A DNA stretch of 64,000 bases from Aeromonas encheleia (GCF_900637545.1 NZ_LR134376.1:3553001-3617000); one strand, 5' to 3'; shown: positions 25,775 through 36,171, numbered from the stretch's first letter. Notes: generated by a model not told the origin, from the letters alone. Numbers and translations are program-made.

Positions 25775-26599
25775 ATGGCTAGCAAAAAAAAATCCAAACC
25801 TGAACAGCCGGTACTGGCCGAGGAGCTCAAGGCGCTCGGCACCAAGGAGTACGAGAAGGAGCTGCGGCGCCTGCACGTGGAGCTGGTGAAGCTGCAGCAG
25901 TGGGTGGTGCACAAGGGGCTCAAGGTGTGCATCGTATTCGAGGGACGCGACGGCGCCGGCAAGGGCGGCACCATCAAGGCCATCACCGAGCGGGTCAGCC
26001 CGCGGGTGTTCAGGGTCGTGGCCCTGCCCGCCCCCACCGAGCGGGAGAAGAGCCAGCTCTATGTCCAGCGTTACGTCCCCCATCTGCCCGCCGCCGGCGA
26101 GGTCGTCATCTTCGATCGCAGCTGGTACAACAGGGCGGGGGTGGAGCGGATCATGGGCTTCTGCACCCCGGAGGCGAGCGACAAGTTCCTGGCCAGCACG
26201 CCGCAGATGGAGTGGTCCATGGTCGATTCGGGCATCATCTTGCTGAAATACTGGCTGGAGGTGAGCCCGGAGGAGCAGGAGCGCCGGTTGCGGGATCGCA
26301 TCGACGATGGTCGCAAGACCTGGAAACTCTCGCCGATGGACATCAAGTCATTCGATCGCTGGGATGACTACACCGAGGCGCGGGATGCCATGTTTGTCGC
26401 CACCGACACCAGTTGGGCCCCCTGGTTCGTGGCCCGCTCCGAGGACAAGAAGCGGGTGCGGCTCAACATCATCTCCCACCTGCTGACCCATATCCCCTAC
26501 GAGGAGCTGCCGGCCGAACCGGTCAAGCTGCCCAAGCGCAAGATCGGCAAGGTCAAGCCCACCGACCACCCGTTCCGCTTCATCCCAGAACCCTTCTGA
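25775..26599 (+). CDS. ppk2: Polyphosphate kinase 2
   Basis: A 274-residue PPK2-family kinase: Walker A in FEGRDGAGKGGTIKAI, Walker B and lid in VIFDRSWYNRAGVERIMGF, then KYWLEVSPEEQERRL and KLSPMD. It transfers phosphate between polyphosphate and nucleotides (class I: mainly GDP or ADP phosphorylation). It is cytoplasmic. The ATG at 25775 has AAGGGA at the right distance; an in-frame ATG at 25727 lacks one. Confidence 0.93.
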   Translation: MASKKKSKPEQPVLAEELKALGTKEYEKELRRLHVELVKLQQWVVHKGLKVCIVFEGRDGAGKGGTIKAITERVSPRVFRVVALPAPTEREKSQLYVQRYVPHLPAAGEVVIFDRSWYNRAGVERIMGFCTPEASDKFLASTPQMEWSMVDSGIILLKYWLEVSPEEQERRLRDRIDDGRKTWKLSPMDIKSFDRWDDYTEARDAMFVATDTSWAPWFVARSEDKKRVRLNIISHLLTHIPYEELPAEPVKLPKRKIGKVKPTDHPFRFIPEPF

Positions 26600-26605
26600 T
26601 CAGCC

Positions 26606-26635
26606 GCAAGGGGTGAGCCAAGGCTCACCCCTTGC
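26606..26635. terminator. Hairpin between convergent ppk2 and sulP genes
   Basis: GCAAGGGGTGAGCC pairs perfectly with GGCTCACCCCTTGC over AA. There is no U tract on either strand, and it overlaps the SulP stop, so termination is only likely, not sure. Confidence 0.5.
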
Positions 26636-28265
26636 CCTGTTGATATTGGCGGATCGCCGCCCTGGCGTTGAACAGCATGCGGCCGGCCCCCAGCTGGCTG
26701 GCCAGACCGCAGCGGCGCACGTTCTCCAGCACCCCGGGATTGAGCCCGGCCAGCCAGAGGTTGACCCCCCTGGCGCGCGCATGCTGCTCCCCCTCCATCA
26801 GCATCATCAGCGCCGAGTACTCCACATCCTGCACCCGGCTCATGTCCAGCACCACCACCTCGGGCTGGTGGGTCTCGATCAGCTGGCGGATCTGGGCGGC
26901 CACATACTGCACATTGATGAAGAACAGGCGCCCCTCCGGCCGCAGGATCAGCAGGCCCGGGATCGTCTCGTCATCGGGGTGGCGCTCGGCGAGCGGGCGC
27001 AGCACATCCTCCCCCGGCTTGCGGCCAATCACATAGACCTGGGGCTGCGCCGTCTGGCTGGCGAGCCCCAGCAGGGAGGCCAGGATCGCCACCACTATCC
27101 CCTGCAGGGTGCCAAACAGCAGCACCCCCAGGCAGGCGATGGCGGCCCAGCGGAACTCCATCATGCGGATCTGCCCTATCTTGCGAAACTCCCCCGGCTG
27201 GATGAGACCCACCGAGTAGACGATGACCACCACCGCCAGGGTGGCGTTCGGCAACCAGGACAGCAGGGGGGCGAGGAAGATCATGGTGGCCAGCGCCATC
27301 GCGGCCGTGACGGCGGAGGCCCACTGGCTCAGCCCCCCGACGGAGCGGACCACCGCGGTCTGGGAGGTGCCGCCCCCCGCCGGCATGCTGCCGCAGAAGG
27401 CGCCGCCCAGGTTGGCCAGCCCGGTGGCCACCAGCTCGCGGTTCGGATTGATCTCGGGCTCCCCCTCCCCCACGAAGGCCCGGCCGGCGGCTATGGTCTC
27501 GGTGAAGCTCATCAGCGCTATCCCCGCAGCCCCCGGCAGCAGCTGCAGCACCAGCTCCAGATCCGGCATCGTCAGGCTGGGCAGGCCGGTGGGAATGGCC
27601 CCGACGATGGCGACCCCTGCCTCGTTCAAGCCCCAGCCCCACACCAGCGCTATGCCGATGCCCACCCCCAGCAAGGGAGCCGGGGAGTGTGGGAAACGCC
27701 ACTCCATGAACACCAGCACCACCAGGGTGACGAGGGCGACCCCCAGCGTCAGCCAGGAGGTCTCGGGCAAGGCCTGCCCCAGGTGGTAGAGATCCATGAA
27801 GAAGTTCTCCTTCTGGATGTGCACCCCGAACAACTTGGGCAGCTGATCGAGGATGATGACCAGCCCGATGCCGCTCTTGAACCCCACCAGCACCGGCAGG
27901 GAGATGAAGTTCGCCACGAAGCCGAGCCGCAGCACCGCCGCCAGCATCAGCATGGCCCCCACCAGCAGGGTCAGGGTGGCCGTCACAATGAGCAGCTGGC
28001 CGGGATCGCCATCCGGCACCACCACCCCGAGCTGGGTCGCGGTCAGGATCGCCAGGGTGCTGGTGGAGCTGACGCTGAGCACCCGGGAAGAGCCCAGCAG
28101 GGCGTAGAGCAACATGGGAACGAAGGCGGTGTAGAGACCGATCGCCACCGGCAGACCGGCCACGGTGGCATAGGCCATGGCCTTGGGCAGCACGACCGCC
28201 GACGCGGTGACGCCGGCCAGCAGATCGGACAGGGAGCGCCTTGGCGCCGACGCGGGTGATGACAT
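26625..28265 (-). CDS. SulP-family anion transporter with STAS domain
   Basis: A protein of about 546 residues with 10-14 membrane helices, including the SulP opening LLAGVTASAVVLPKAMAYATVAGLP and LGVVVPDG, and a C-terminal STAS domain (VVVLDMSRVQDVEYSALMML). It moves sulfate, bicarbonate or dicarboxylates; the substrate cannot be told from sequence alone. Several Met codons cluster at the start; GGAGGAT best fits ATG 28265, with 28277 and 28310 as alternatives. Confidence 0.88.
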   Translation of the reverse strand: MSSPASAPRRSLSDLLAGVTASAVVLPKAMAYATVAGLPVAIGLYTAFVPMLLYALLGSSRVLSVSSTSTLAILTATQLGVVVPDGDPGQLLIVTATLTLLVGAMLMLAAVLRLGFVANFISLPVLVGFKSGIGLVIILDQLPKLFGVHIQKENFFMDLYHLGQALPETSWLTLGVALVTLVVLVFMEWRFPHSPAPLLGVGIGIALVWGWGLNEAGVAIVGAIPTGLPSLTMPDLELVLQLLPGAAGIALMSFTETIAAGRAFVGEGEPEINPNRELVATGLANLGGAFCGSMPAGGGTSQTAVVRSVGGLSQWASAVTAAMALATMIFLAPLLSWLPNATLAVVVIVYSVGLIQPGEFRKIGQIRMMEFRWAAIACLGVLLFGTLQGIVVAILASLLGLASQTAQPQVYVIGRKPGEDVLRPLAERHPDDETIPGLLILRPEGRLFFINVQYVAAQIRQLIETHQPEVVVLDMSRVQDVEYSALMMLMEGEQHARARGVNLWLAGLNPGVLENVRRCGLASQLGAGRMLFNARAAIRQYQQGKG

Positions 28266-28480
28266 CATATCCTCCATGATCGCTGGCCTGATCGGGCCCT
28301 GATGTTGCAACGGCGCTCAAAGAGGCCCGTTGCCAACCGACGGCCATAGCCGCTCGCCTGGGCGTGCCGACTATGTCTCGTCATACCATGAAGTGTACGC
28401 GCCCCGCCTTGCGCCGGGCTGAATGCCTCGAGATAGGTGACGGGCGCGCCGCAGTAGCCGACGCCTGAGCCGCCACAACG

Positions 28481-28506
28481 AAACACGGGACGCTCGCGCG
28501 TCCCGT
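28481..28506 (-). terminator. Terminator of the rhaBATM operon
   Basis: The minus strand has ACGGGACG, a six-base loop and CGTCCCGT followed by GTTTCGTT, about 30 bp beyond the rhaM stop. The U tract is short. Confidence 0.6.
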
Positions 28507-28537
28507 TCCAATCAGGATGAACCCTGCTCCTGTCGCG

Positions 28538-28852
28538 TCACGGCAGGCAGAAGACCGAGACCAGCTCCCGGCTGATCGGGCTGTCATCCGGGTGGGAGGG
28601 CATGAGGCTCTTCATGTAGCCCCACCACTCCCGGCAGATGGCGGTGTCCGCCACCGCCTCCCAGCGTGCCTCGTCCTCTATCTCGACGTAGGCAAACAGC
28701 TGGCAGCTCTTGGAGTCGAGAAAGATGCTGTAGTTGCTGGCCCCATGTGCCTTCAGGGTCTCGGCCAGGGCTGGCCAGATCTCATCGTGACGACGGCGGT
28801 ATTCCGTCTCGCAGCCGGGGTGAACCGACATCAGAAATGCCTTGCGGATCAT
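28538..28852 (-). CDS. rhaM: L-rhamnose mutarotase
   Basis: A 104-residue protein, the same length as E. coli RhaM. Features: MSVHPGCETEYRRRHDEIWP, SNYSIFLDSKSCQLFAYVE and the C-terminal EWWGYMKSLMPSHPDDSPIS. It interconverts the anomers of L-rhamnose so that RhaA receives its preferred form. It is the last gene of the rhaB-rhaA-rhaT-rhaM operon, 11 bp after rhaT. Confidence 0.95.
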   Translation of the reverse strand: MIRKAFLMSVHPGCETEYRRRHDEIWPALAETLKAHGASNYSIFLDSKSCQLFAYVEIEDEARWEAVADTAICREWWGYMKSLMPSHPDDSPISRELVSVFCLP

Positions 28853-28863
28853 CTTGTCGCTCC

Positions 28864-29892
28864 TCACGCCATGCCCATGCCAACCAGGTTGGCGGCCCCG
28901 ACGATCACCAGCATGCCGATGCAGAGAATGCGCACCGGGCGCGTCCCTACCCCTTTCCATTCCGCCATCAGCAACCCCACGATCCCACCGCAGAGCACGT
29001 AGCCGCTCATGTGCAGCATCCAGTTCACGAAGGAGAGGTGCTCGGGAATGCTCGCCTCACCCCAGGCATAGAAGAAGAACTGCAGGTACCACATGATGCC
29101 ACCGGTAGCGGCCAGCAGGCCGTTGATCAGCAGGCTCGGCAGTGGCTGGGCCAGATCCTTGCGCAGCGACAGCTCGGGGCGGGTGGCCAGGCGGATGAAG
29201 CAGAAGGCCATGTTCACTATGGCACCGCCGCCCATGATGATGCCGTAGCTCGGCAGCATGGCATAGAGAGGGTCTATGCCCAGCGCCAGCGAGGCCTGCT
29301 TGATGGGGGCTGCCGCCTCCAGCCCGAAGGCGAAGCCCGACGAGAAGATGCCGCACATGACCGCGAGGCCGAGCCCCTTCCTCAGGTTGAACTCCTTGGT
29401 CGCCGTGCCCAGGCTCTGCTCCTTCTGGTGACCGGCCCAAGTCACGATGCCGATGCCGACCAGGGCGACCAGCACTCCCGACAGGGTGATCTGGCCGCTG
29501 GAGGTGCCGATCAGGGTGCCAAACTCGCCACGCAGAATGGGGGGCATCAGGGTGCCGACCACCAGAGTGACCCCGATGGCGATGCCGATGCCGAGGGACA
29601 TGCCGAGGTAGCGCATGGTGAGGCCATAGTTGACGTTGCCAACGCCCCACATGGCGCCGAACAGGAACATGCCCCAGAACGCCTTGCTGTCCACCACGCT
29701 GTAGAAGGAGGCGAAGTCCTCGATCAGCAGGGAGGTGACGAACCAGGGCAGCAGGATCCAGGAGAAGAGGCCGGCCAGGGCCCAGGTCGTCTCCCACGAC
29801 CATTTCTTGACCTTGCTGAGGGGGGCATAGAAGGAGGCGGCGGAGGCGGCGCCAACCAGGTGCCAACCGATTCCTGATGCGATAGCAGACAT
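28864..29892 (-). CDS. rhaT: L-rhamnose/H+ symporter
   Basis: A 342-residue inner-membrane carrier with ten predicted helices, opening with [19 protein letters not shown] as in the RhaT family (E. coli RhaT has 344 residues). It brings L-rhamnose in with protons. In E. coli rhaT is a separate unit; here it sits in the catabolic operon between rhaA and rhaM. Confidence 0.95.
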   Translation of the reverse strand: MSAIASGIGWHLVGAASAASFYAPLSKVKKWSWETTWALAGLFSWILLPWFVTSLLIEDFASFYSVVDSKAFWGMFLFGAMWGVGNVNYGLTMRYLGMSLGIGIAIGVTLVVGTLMPPILRGEFGTLIGTSSGQITLSGVLVALVGIGIVTWAGHQKEQSLGTATKEFNLRKGLGLAVMCGIFSSGFAFGLEAAAPIKQASLALGIDPLYAMLPSYGIIMGGGAIVNMAFCFIRLATRPELSLRKDLAQPLPSLLINGLLAATGGIMWYLQFFFYAWGEASIPEHLSFVNWMLHMSGYVLCGGIVGLLMAEWKGVGTRPVRILCIGMLVIVGAANLVGMGMA

Positions 29893-30018
29893 AAGATCTT
29901 CCTTGTATGGGTACGATTGTGTTGCGGCTGACCGCCGGGGGAAAGCGTTCCGGCGGGCTACCGAGCTGTTTTTGTTGTTTTTATGACACCCGGCACAGGC
30001 CGGGTGCCTGATGCCCCA

Positions 30019-31278
30019 TCAGCGACGCGCCGACAGCACCTCGGTCTCATAACCCTTGACCACCGCCAGCCAGTCGGTACCGACCGGTACCCCTTCCTGA
30101 GCACAGGCATAGTCCCAGACCGCCTGCCAGGGCAGGCTGCGGGTCTCTTCCATCAGGGCGAGACGGGTGGCGTAATCCCCCTGCTGCTCGGCCTGACGCA
30201 GCAGGGCTATGGGTTCGATCAGGGCGCGCAGCAGCGCCTTCTTCATGTTGCGGGTGCCGATGACCCAGGCCGCGATGCGGTTGATGGAGGCATCGAAAAA
30301 GTCGAGCCCGACATGCACCCGTGCCAGCAGATCGTTGCGCACTATCTCGTTGGCGATGGCCTGGGTCTCGTCGTCCAGCAGCACCACGTGGTCGCTGTCC
30401 CAGCGCACCGGGCGGCTGACGTGCAGCAGCAGGTGGCGGACGAACAGGGAGGCCGCGCTGATCTTGTCGCTGATGACCTCGGTGGGGTGGAAGTGGCCGG
30501 CATCCAGGCAGAGCGCGATGTCGCGGGAGCTGGCATAGCCCAGGTAGAACTCGTTCGAGCCGACGGTATAGGACTCGGCACCTATGCCGAACAGCTTGCT
30601 CTCCACCGCATCGATGTGATGGGCCTCGTCCAGCGGCTCGGCCAGCACCTCGTCCAGGGCGGCCATCAGGCGTTGGCGGGGCCCCAGCCGGTCGGCAGGC
30701 AGATCCTTCATGCCGTCCGGGATCCAGATGTTCATCACCGAGGGGGTACCCAGCGCCTGGCCGAAGGAGGCGGAGACGCGGCGGCTGGCCTTGCAGTGAT
30801 CGATCCAGAAGCGGCGGATCTCGGGATCCGGGTGCGCCAGTGTCATGCCATCGGCACTCAGCGGGTGAGAGAAGCAGCTGGGGTTGAAGTCGAGCCCAAT
30901 CCCCTTCGCATTGGCCCAGTTCACCCAGTTGGCGAAGTGCTTCGGCTCTATCTGGTCGCGCGCCACCGGGACCTCGGACTCCAGGTAGATGGCGTGCAGG
31001 TTGAGGCGTTTGGCCCCGGGGATCAGCGACATCGCCAGGTCGAGATCCCGTCGCAGCTCGGTGGCGTTGCGGGCCTTGCCCGGGTAGTTGCCGGTCGCCT
31101 GGATGCCGCCGGTCAGATCGCCGGCCTCGGCCTCGAAGCCACCGACGTCATCCCCCTGCCAGCAGTGCATGGAGACGGGAATGGTGGCCAGGGTCGCCAG
31201 CGCCTGGTCGACGTCGACGCCGAGCGCGGCATATTGCTGTTTGGCCAGGGCGAAGGCGGTTTCAATATTCGGGTTCAT
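30019..31278 (-). CDS. rhaA: L-rhamnose isomerase
   Basis: A 419-residue protein, the usual RhaA size. It shows [13 protein letters not shown] near the N-terminus, and metal-site segments [13 protein letters not shown] and [17 protein letters not shown]. It isomerises L-rhamnose to L-rhamnulose with Mn/Zn. Its ATG overlaps the rhaB stop by four bases. A 125-bp gap with a GC-rich hairpin (29987-30004) separates it from rhaT. Confidence 0.97.
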   Translation of the reverse strand: MNPNIETAFALAKQQYAALGVDVDQALATLATIPVSMHCWQGDDVGGFEAEAGDLTGGIQATGNYPGKARNATELRRDLDLAMSLIPGAKRLNLHAIYLESEVPVARDQIEPKHFANWVNWANAKGIGLDFNPSCFSHPLSADGMTLAHPDPEIRRFWIDHCKASRRVSASFGQALGTPSVMNIWIPDGMKDLPADRLGPRQRLMAALDEVLAEPLDEAHHIDAVESKLFGIGAESYTVGSNEFYLGYASSRDIALCLDAGHFHPTEVISDKISAASLFVRHLLLHVSRPVRWDSDHVVLLDDETQAIANEIVRNDLLARVHVGLDFFDASINRIAAWVIGTRNMKKALLRALIEPIALLRQAEQQGDYATRLALMEETRSLPWQAVWDYACAQEGVPVGTDWLAVVKGYETEVLSARR

Positions 31279-32759
31279 ACAACTTCCTCGATTAAGGTAT
31301 CTGAATGGCTGTGCGCACAGAGCGCGGCAAAGTGTTTCCGGTGGCGATCCAGCTGCGGGATCTCACAGGGTTCCAGGGTTTCGATGCGGGTGTTGTGGCG
31401 GATCAGCCGGCGCACGTCCGCCAGATCCTGCAAGAGGCCCAGCCCCTTGAGCTGCCAGCCGATGTTGCCGAGCGCCGAGGCCTCCACCGGCCCGGTCAGC
31501 ACGGTGCGCTGGCAGATGTCGGCGCAGAGGCGGTTGAGCAGTTGATTCTGGGAGCCCCCCCCGACGATGTGCAGTGTCGTGATGGGCTCGCCGGTGACGG
31601 CCTCCAGCTCGCCAAGCACCCGGTCGTAGCAGAGCGCCAGGCTGTCCAGCACGCAGCGCACCAGCTCCCCCGCCGTCTGCGGCCTGCCCTGCCCCGTCTC
31701 CTGACAGAACTGCTGGATCGCCGTACGCATGCAGGGGGGATTGAGGAAGCGCTCATCGTTGGGGTGGATGAGGTAGGCGAAGGGCATGGCCTGCTCGGCC
31801 TGTGCCACCAGGGTGGCGAAGCTCTGGCTGGGCCACAGTGCCTGCAGCCGCTGCACCAGCCAGAGCCCCATGACGTTCTTGAGCAGACGCCAGGTGCCCT
31901 CCACCCCCCCTTCGTTGGTCAGGTTGGCCGCCTCTGCGGCCTCGTCGGTGATAGGGGCCTGGCGCTCGACCCCGACCAGTGACCAGGTGCCGGAGCTGAT
32001 GTAGGCGGCCCCACTCCCGGCCAGCGGGGTGGCGACTATGGCCGAGCCGGTGTCGTGGGTCGCGGGCAGGATGACGCTGACCTGATGGCCGGAGGGGCTG
32101 GTCCAGTGCCCCAGCCGGGTGCCGGGGGCCGTGATGGGTTGCAGCCAGTTGGCCCCCTCCCCGATCAGCGCCAGCAGATCGGGATCCCAGTCACGGCTGC
32201 GGGCGTTGACCAGCTGGCTGGTGGAGGCATTGGTGAATTCGCAGCTCAGCTCGCCGCTCAGGCGGTAGTGCAGGTAGTCCGGGATCAGCAGCAGGCGAGC
32301 GGCCTGGGCCAGCCAGGCCGGCTGCTCGTCAAGCAGCGCCCGGACCTGGTACAGGCTGTTGAATTTCAGAAACTGGATGCCGCTGCGGCGGTAGATGGCC
32401 TCCCGTGGCAACTGCTGCCACAGCCGCTCCGGCACGCCGTCGGTGCGATCGTCGCGATAGGCCACCGCCTCGCCGAGCATCTTGCCGGCCGCATCCAGCA
32501 GCACGAAGTCGACGCCCCAGGCGTCGATGCCGACCGCGTCGAGTCGCACACCGGCGGCATCGATTTTTTCCAGCCCGTGCAGAATGTTGGAGAAGAGGCG
32601 CTCCGGCTCCCAGCAATCCTGCCCGTCGATCTGCACCATGCCGTTGGCGAAGCGGTGCATCTCCTGCATGGCGATATCTTGTGTGACCGGATCATAGCGG
32701 GCCCATATTACTCGCCCGCTGGAGGCACCCAAATCCACTGCTGCAATATTGACTGACAT
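31275..32759 (-). CDS. rhaB: Rhamnulokinase
   Basis: A 494-residue FGGY sugar kinase: N-terminal [15 protein letters not shown], then [12 protein letters not shown], the ATP-site [13 protein letters not shown] and the C-terminal [18 protein letters not shown]. It phosphorylates L-rhamnulose at C1. It is the first gene of the operon, with a GGAG ribosome site, divergent from the rhaS-like regulator. Confidence 0.97.
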   Translation of the reverse strand: MSVNIAAVDLGASSGRVIWARYDPVTQDIAMQEMHRFANGMVQIDGQDCWEPERLFSNILHGLEKIDAAGVRLDAVGIDAWGVDFVLLDAAGKMLGEAVAYRDDRTDGVPERLWQQLPREAIYRRSGIQFLKFNSLYQVRALLDEQPAWLAQAARLLLIPDYLHYRLSGELSCEFTNASTSQLVNARSRDWDPDLLALIGEGANWLQPITAPGTRLGHWTSPSGHQVSVILPATHDTGSAIVATPLAGSGAAYISSGTWSLVGVERQAPITDEAAEAANLTNEGGVEGTWRLLKNVMGLWLVQRLQALWPSQSFATLVAQAEQAMPFAYLIHPNDERFLNPPCMRTAIQQFCQETGQGRPQTAGELVRCVLDSLALCYDRVLGELEAVTGEPITTLHIVGGGSQNQLLNRLCADICQRTVLTGPVEASALGNIGWQLKGLGLLQDLADVRRLIRHNTRIETLEPCEIPQLDRHRKHFAALCAHSHSDTLIEEVV

Positions 32760-32959
32760 CGAATCGACTCCATAATTCTCGATGTCGTCACTTTATGTTT
32801 CTGAATTATTCACCACCTTTCTCCCAAGGCCATAAAAAAGGAACGACTGGCATAAAAATCGAGAAAGTCCGTTGCCGATATAAAACTGTGAGTCAGTTCA
32901 AATTTAATTTCCATGGCAGGAAACAATTGAAGCTGGCCGTTAAATAAATAACGGATAAC

Positions 32960-32975
32960 TGTGAAAGGCCTCACG
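32960..32975. promoter_or_regulatory. Candidate CRP site in the rhaB/rhaS intergenic region
   Basis: TGTGA-AAGGCC-TCACG matches nine of ten conserved bases of TGTGA-N6-TCACA. Catabolite control of rhamnose genes by CRP is known in enterics. A weaker half (TGTGAGTCAG) lies near 32887. Confidence 0.65.
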
Positions 32976-33051
32976 GAAAACACTCTGCCAATTTGACCCT
33001 GCGCCCTCTATGCGCGTATTCACTGAGCATCCCTTCATGAAGAGTCCGATC

Positions 33052-33879
33052 ATGTTTCGTCTGCAGCAGACCGACTTCTTTGACCAGAACCGGATCATCA
33101 GCGTGTTACCGCGTGCCCCTCAGGAGCCCTTCCCGGAGCACTGCCATTCGTTTCATGAATTGGTGCTGATCAAGTCTGGCTGCGCCATCCACATCACGGA
33201 CGGCAGTGCGGTACACATCAGCCGGGGCAGCGTGTTCTACCTGCGGGAGGACGATGCCCACATGTTCGATCAGATGAAGGATCTCTGCCTGACCAATGTG
33301 CTGTTCCGGCCAGAAGGATTCCACCTTGCCGGCGATCTGGAGCAGATGCTGCAGACCAGCTGCCACCCGGGGAGCGGGGTGCTGCGCCTGCCCGCCCATC
33401 TGCAGGCCCATAGCGAGACCCTGCTGGGCCAGATAGCGCAGGAGAGCGATCGGCGGGATGCCTGCTCTCCGGTGATGATCGAGGCCCTGTTCAGCCAGCT
33501 GGCGGTGCTGCTCTGGCGCACCCAGCAGCGCGCCCTGACCGGCGAGCAGGGGGAGGCCGATCAGGCGCGGCTATCGTCCCTCATCAGCTATCTCGATGAA
33601 AATTATCGGGAAGAGATCGACTGGAGTGAATTATCCGAGCGCTTCACCATTCCGCTGCGCACCCTGAATCGGAAAATACAGGAACACACGGGTTTGACGC
33701 CCAATAACTATCTTGGCCGGCTCAGATTATGCCGCGCCTCCTGGTTGCTCAGTCATACCGAAAAATCCGTGACCGAGATCGCGTTCGAAAGCGGATTCAA
33801 TGATGGAAATTATTTCTCGAGCAAGTTTCATCATGTATTTGAAGCAACCCCACTGCAATATCGAAAGCGCTATAAATAA
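33052..33879 (+). CDS. rhaS: AraC-family L-rhamnose regulator (RhaS-like)
   Basis: A 275-residue protein with an N-terminal cupin (PFPEHCHSFHELVLIKSG) and a C-terminal AraC domain (DWSELSERFTIPLRTLNRKI, TGLTPNNYLGRLRLCRASWLL, EIAFESGFNDGNYFSSKFHH). It aligns with E. coli RhaS/RhaR (DFF ... PxxxFPEHxHxFHE ... LCLTNVLYR-like LCLTNVLFR). It presumably activates rhaBATM with rhamnose. Only one such gene is present, whereas E. coli has rhaS and rhaR in tandem. Start uncertain: 33010 and 33037 are in-frame alternatives. Confidence 0.88.
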   Translation: MFRLQQTDFFDQNRIISVLPRAPQEPFPEHCHSFHELVLIKSGCAIHITDGSAVHISRGSVFYLREDDAHMFDQMKDLCLTNVLFRPEGFHLAGDLEQMLQTSCHPGSGVLRLPAHLQAHSETLLGQIAQESDRRDACSPVMIEALFSQLAVLLWRTQQRALTGEQGEADQARLSSLISYLDENYREEIDWSELSERFTIPLRTLNRKIQEHTGLTPNNYLGRLRLCRASWLLSHTEKSVTEIAFESGFNDGNYFSSKFHHVFEATPLQYRKRYK

Positions 33880-33986
33880 TCTTCAACTCACTGCCAATAT
33901 ATTATTTATGCTGGCTGTCTCTTCAAGGTCATCCGCCCTGACAGGCTTAATATCTCCCTAATTTCATTCCCAAGGAGATATTGATC

Positions 33987-35138
33987 ATGAGCTTCACACT
34001 CTGTCTGCCCCAACTCAGCCTCTCGGGCCGCGGCGCCATCCAGGATCTGGTCGTGCTGATGAGCCAGCAACCCGCCCGCCGACCACTGATAGTGACCGAG
34101 CAGGCGCTGCTGACGTTCGGCCTGCTGGATGCTCTGCTCGCCGCCTTGCGCGATCAGGGGTTCAACCCGGTGATCTTCGACGGCGTCCTGGCCAACCCGA
34201 CCGACAGGGTCGTCGAGGCGGCGCTGGCGAGCTGGCAGGAGGGAGGTTGTGATGCCCTCATCGGCTTTGGCGGCGGCAGCGCCATGGATACCGCCAAGGC
34301 GATCCGCGCCCTGGTGGCCAACCCCGGCAAGCCGATCCATGCGTTCGAGGGGATCGGCAAGGTCGTCCACCGCGGCCCCTTCATGGCGTGCGTCAGCACC
34401 ACCTCGGGCACGGCCGCCGAGGTGACCAGCAACGCGGTGATCACCGACACCGGGCGCAAGGTGAAGATGGTCATCATAGATCCGGCCCTGATCCCCGAGG
34501 TGGCGGTCAACGATCCTACCCTGATGACAGGGCTGCCGGCCGCCGTGACCGCCGCCACCGGCATGGACGCACTGACCCATGCCATCGAGGCCTATGTCTC
34601 CATCGGTGCCCACGTGCTGACCGATCACTCGGCCCTCGCCGCTATCCGCTTGATCGCCGAATACCTGCCGCAGGCGGTGGCAGACGGCCAGGATCTCACC
34701 GCACGCGAGATGATGGCGCACGGCCAGTTCCTCGCCGGCATGGCGTTCAACAGCGCCGGGCTCGGCTATGTGCACTCGTTGGCCCACCAGCCGGGCGCCA
34801 CCCATAACCTGCCCCACGGCGTCTGCAATGCCATCCTGCTGCCGGTGGTCTGCGCGTTCAACCTGCAGGTCAGGACGGCGCGTTTCGCCGAGATAGCGGC
34901 CGCCATGGGAGTCGACACCGGCGCCCTGAGCGAGGAGGCCGCAGCCCACGCCGCCATCGAGGCCATCCGGGCGCTCTCCAGCCGGGTCGGCATCCCCTCC
35001 GGCCTGCGTGAGCTCGGCATCCGGCCAGAGGATCTGCCGGGCTGGGTCGATGCAGCCGAAGCTGACCCCTGCTCCGGCTGCGCGCCGAGACCGGCCAGCA
35101 AGGCCGAGCTGCTGGCGCTCTATCAGGCCGCCTTCTGA
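33987..35138 (+). CDS. fucO: Lactaldehyde reductase (iron-containing alcohol dehydrogenase)
   Basis: A 383-residue group III alcohol dehydrogenase: GFGGGSAMDTAKAI binds NAD, and the Fe ligands lie in DALTHAIEAYVS and GYVHSLAHQPGATHNLPHG (His residues). It reduces L-lactaldehyde from rhamnulose-1-phosphate cleavage to 1,2-propanediol, matching its place between the rha regulator and rhaD. AAGGAG sits nine bases before ATG 33987. Confidence 0.92.
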   Translation: MSFTLCLPQLSLSGRGAIQDLVVLMSQQPARRPLIVTEQALLTFGLLDALLAALRDQGFNPVIFDGVLANPTDRVVEAALASWQEGGCDALIGFGGGSAMDTAKAIRALVANPGKPIHAFEGIGKVVHRGPFMACVSTTSGTAAEVTSNAVITDTGRKVKMVIIDPALIPEVAVNDPTLMTGLPAAVTAATGMDALTHAIEAYVSIGAHVLTDHSALAAIRLIAEYLPQAVADGQDLTAREMMAHGQFLAGMAFNSAGLGYVHSLAHQPGATHNLPHGVCNAILLPVVCAFNLQVRTARFAEIAAAMGVDTGALSEEAAAHAAIEAIRALSSRVGIPSGLRELGIRPEDLPGWVDAAEADPCSGCAPRPASKAELLALYQAAF

Positions 35139-35166
35139 GCCGAGCCTCTAGCCAATCGCACCCACT

Positions 35167-35193
35167 ACGCCGCCTGCCCAGGGCGGCGTTTTT
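35167..35193 (+). terminator. Terminator of fucO
   Basis: ACGCCGCC pairs with GGCGGCGT and runs into TTTTT, 29 bp after the fucO stop. Confidence 0.82.
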
Positions 35194-35318
35194 ACAGCCC
35201 ATTTCCCGCTTCTTGAAAATCCGGCCAACTCCTCCCCGGCCTTGGCTGCCTCGTTGAGGCCCGCCCCACCAGCCCCCGCTACAGTGGCTCCAGCTTCACA
35301 ATGCGAGTAGAGGGAATG

Positions 35319-36146
35319 ATGCAGCAGATTGAATTCAATGCGGCCGTGCTGGCTGAAATCGAGAAGGTGGTCGAGGTGTCCGCCTACCTGTGGCAACGGG
35401 AGTGGGCCGAGCGCAATGGCGGCAACATCTCGGTCGATCTCACCGACATCTTCGGGCCGGCGCCGACCGATCTGAGCGGCTATCCCCACTGCCCGCTCTC
35501 CATGGTGGGCGGCGAGGGGGCCTTCCCGGCCGACAGCGCCGGTCACCTGTTCTTCGTCAAGGGCACCGGCGAGCGGATCCGCGAGCTGCGCAACCCGGAT
35601 CTCGCGGGCTGTGTCTTGCGGATCGATGACGAGGCCCGCGGCTATCACATCCTGTGGGGCGGCCGCGGCCTGCACGACTACCGGCCGACCAGCGAGTTCA
35701 TCTCCCACGTGGAGATCATCATGGACAAGCAACGCCGGGGCGCCGCCGACCGCTGCGTGGTCCACACCCACCCGCTGGAGCTGATCGCCCTCTCCCACCA
35801 TCCGCATTACGCCCGCGACAGCGCGTCCTACACCCATGCCTGCTGGAAGATGCTGCCGGAGGTGCGCGCCTTCGTGCCCCGCGGCATCGCAGTGGTGCCC
35901 TACTGCATGCCCGGCAGCCAGACCATGGCGGACGGCACCACCGCCGCCCTGCGTCAGCATGATGTGGCGATCTGGGAGAAGCACGGCGCCGTGGCCACCG
36001 GCATCGATGCGCTGATGGCATTCGACTTCGTCGACGTAGCGAACAAGGGCGCCAAGCTGCACCTGATGTGCCTCGCCAGCGGCTTCGAACCTGAAGGGGT
36101 CAGCGCGCGGGACATGCAGGAGCTGCAGGAGACGTTCGGCCTCTAA
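35319..36146 (+). CDS. rhaD: Rhamnulose-1-phosphate aldolase
   Basis: A 275-residue class II aldolase (E. coli RhaD has 274). It shows WAERNGGNISVDL for phosphate binding, zinc ligands in VVHTHPLELIAL and the later EKHGAVATG His. It splits L-rhamnulose-1-phosphate into DHAP and L-lactaldehyde. It is detached from rhaBA and follows a terminator, so it has its own promoter. Tandem ATGs at 35316 and 35319 follow GAGGG; the second has better spacing. Confidence 0.95.
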   Translation: MQQIEFNAAVLAEIEKVVEVSAYLWQREWAERNGGNISVDLTDIFGPAPTDLSGYPHCPLSMVGGEGAFPADSAGHLFFVKGTGERIRELRNPDLAGCVLRIDDEARGYHILWGGRGLHDYRPTSEFISHVEIIMDKQRRGAADRCVVHTHPLELIALSHHPHYARDSASYTHACWKMLPEVRAFVPRGIAVVPYCMPGSQTMADGTTAALRQHDVAIWEKHGAVATGIDALMAFDFVDVANKGAKLHLMCLASGFEPEGVSARDMQELQETFGL

Positions 36147-36171
36147 GCGTCAGCCGACAGTGTCAACGCCT

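Noticed and set aside
26613..28259. A long open frame on the plus strand opposite the SulP gene
   Set aside because: Low-complexity Gln/His/Gly-rich antisense frame; the minus strand encodes a clear transporter.
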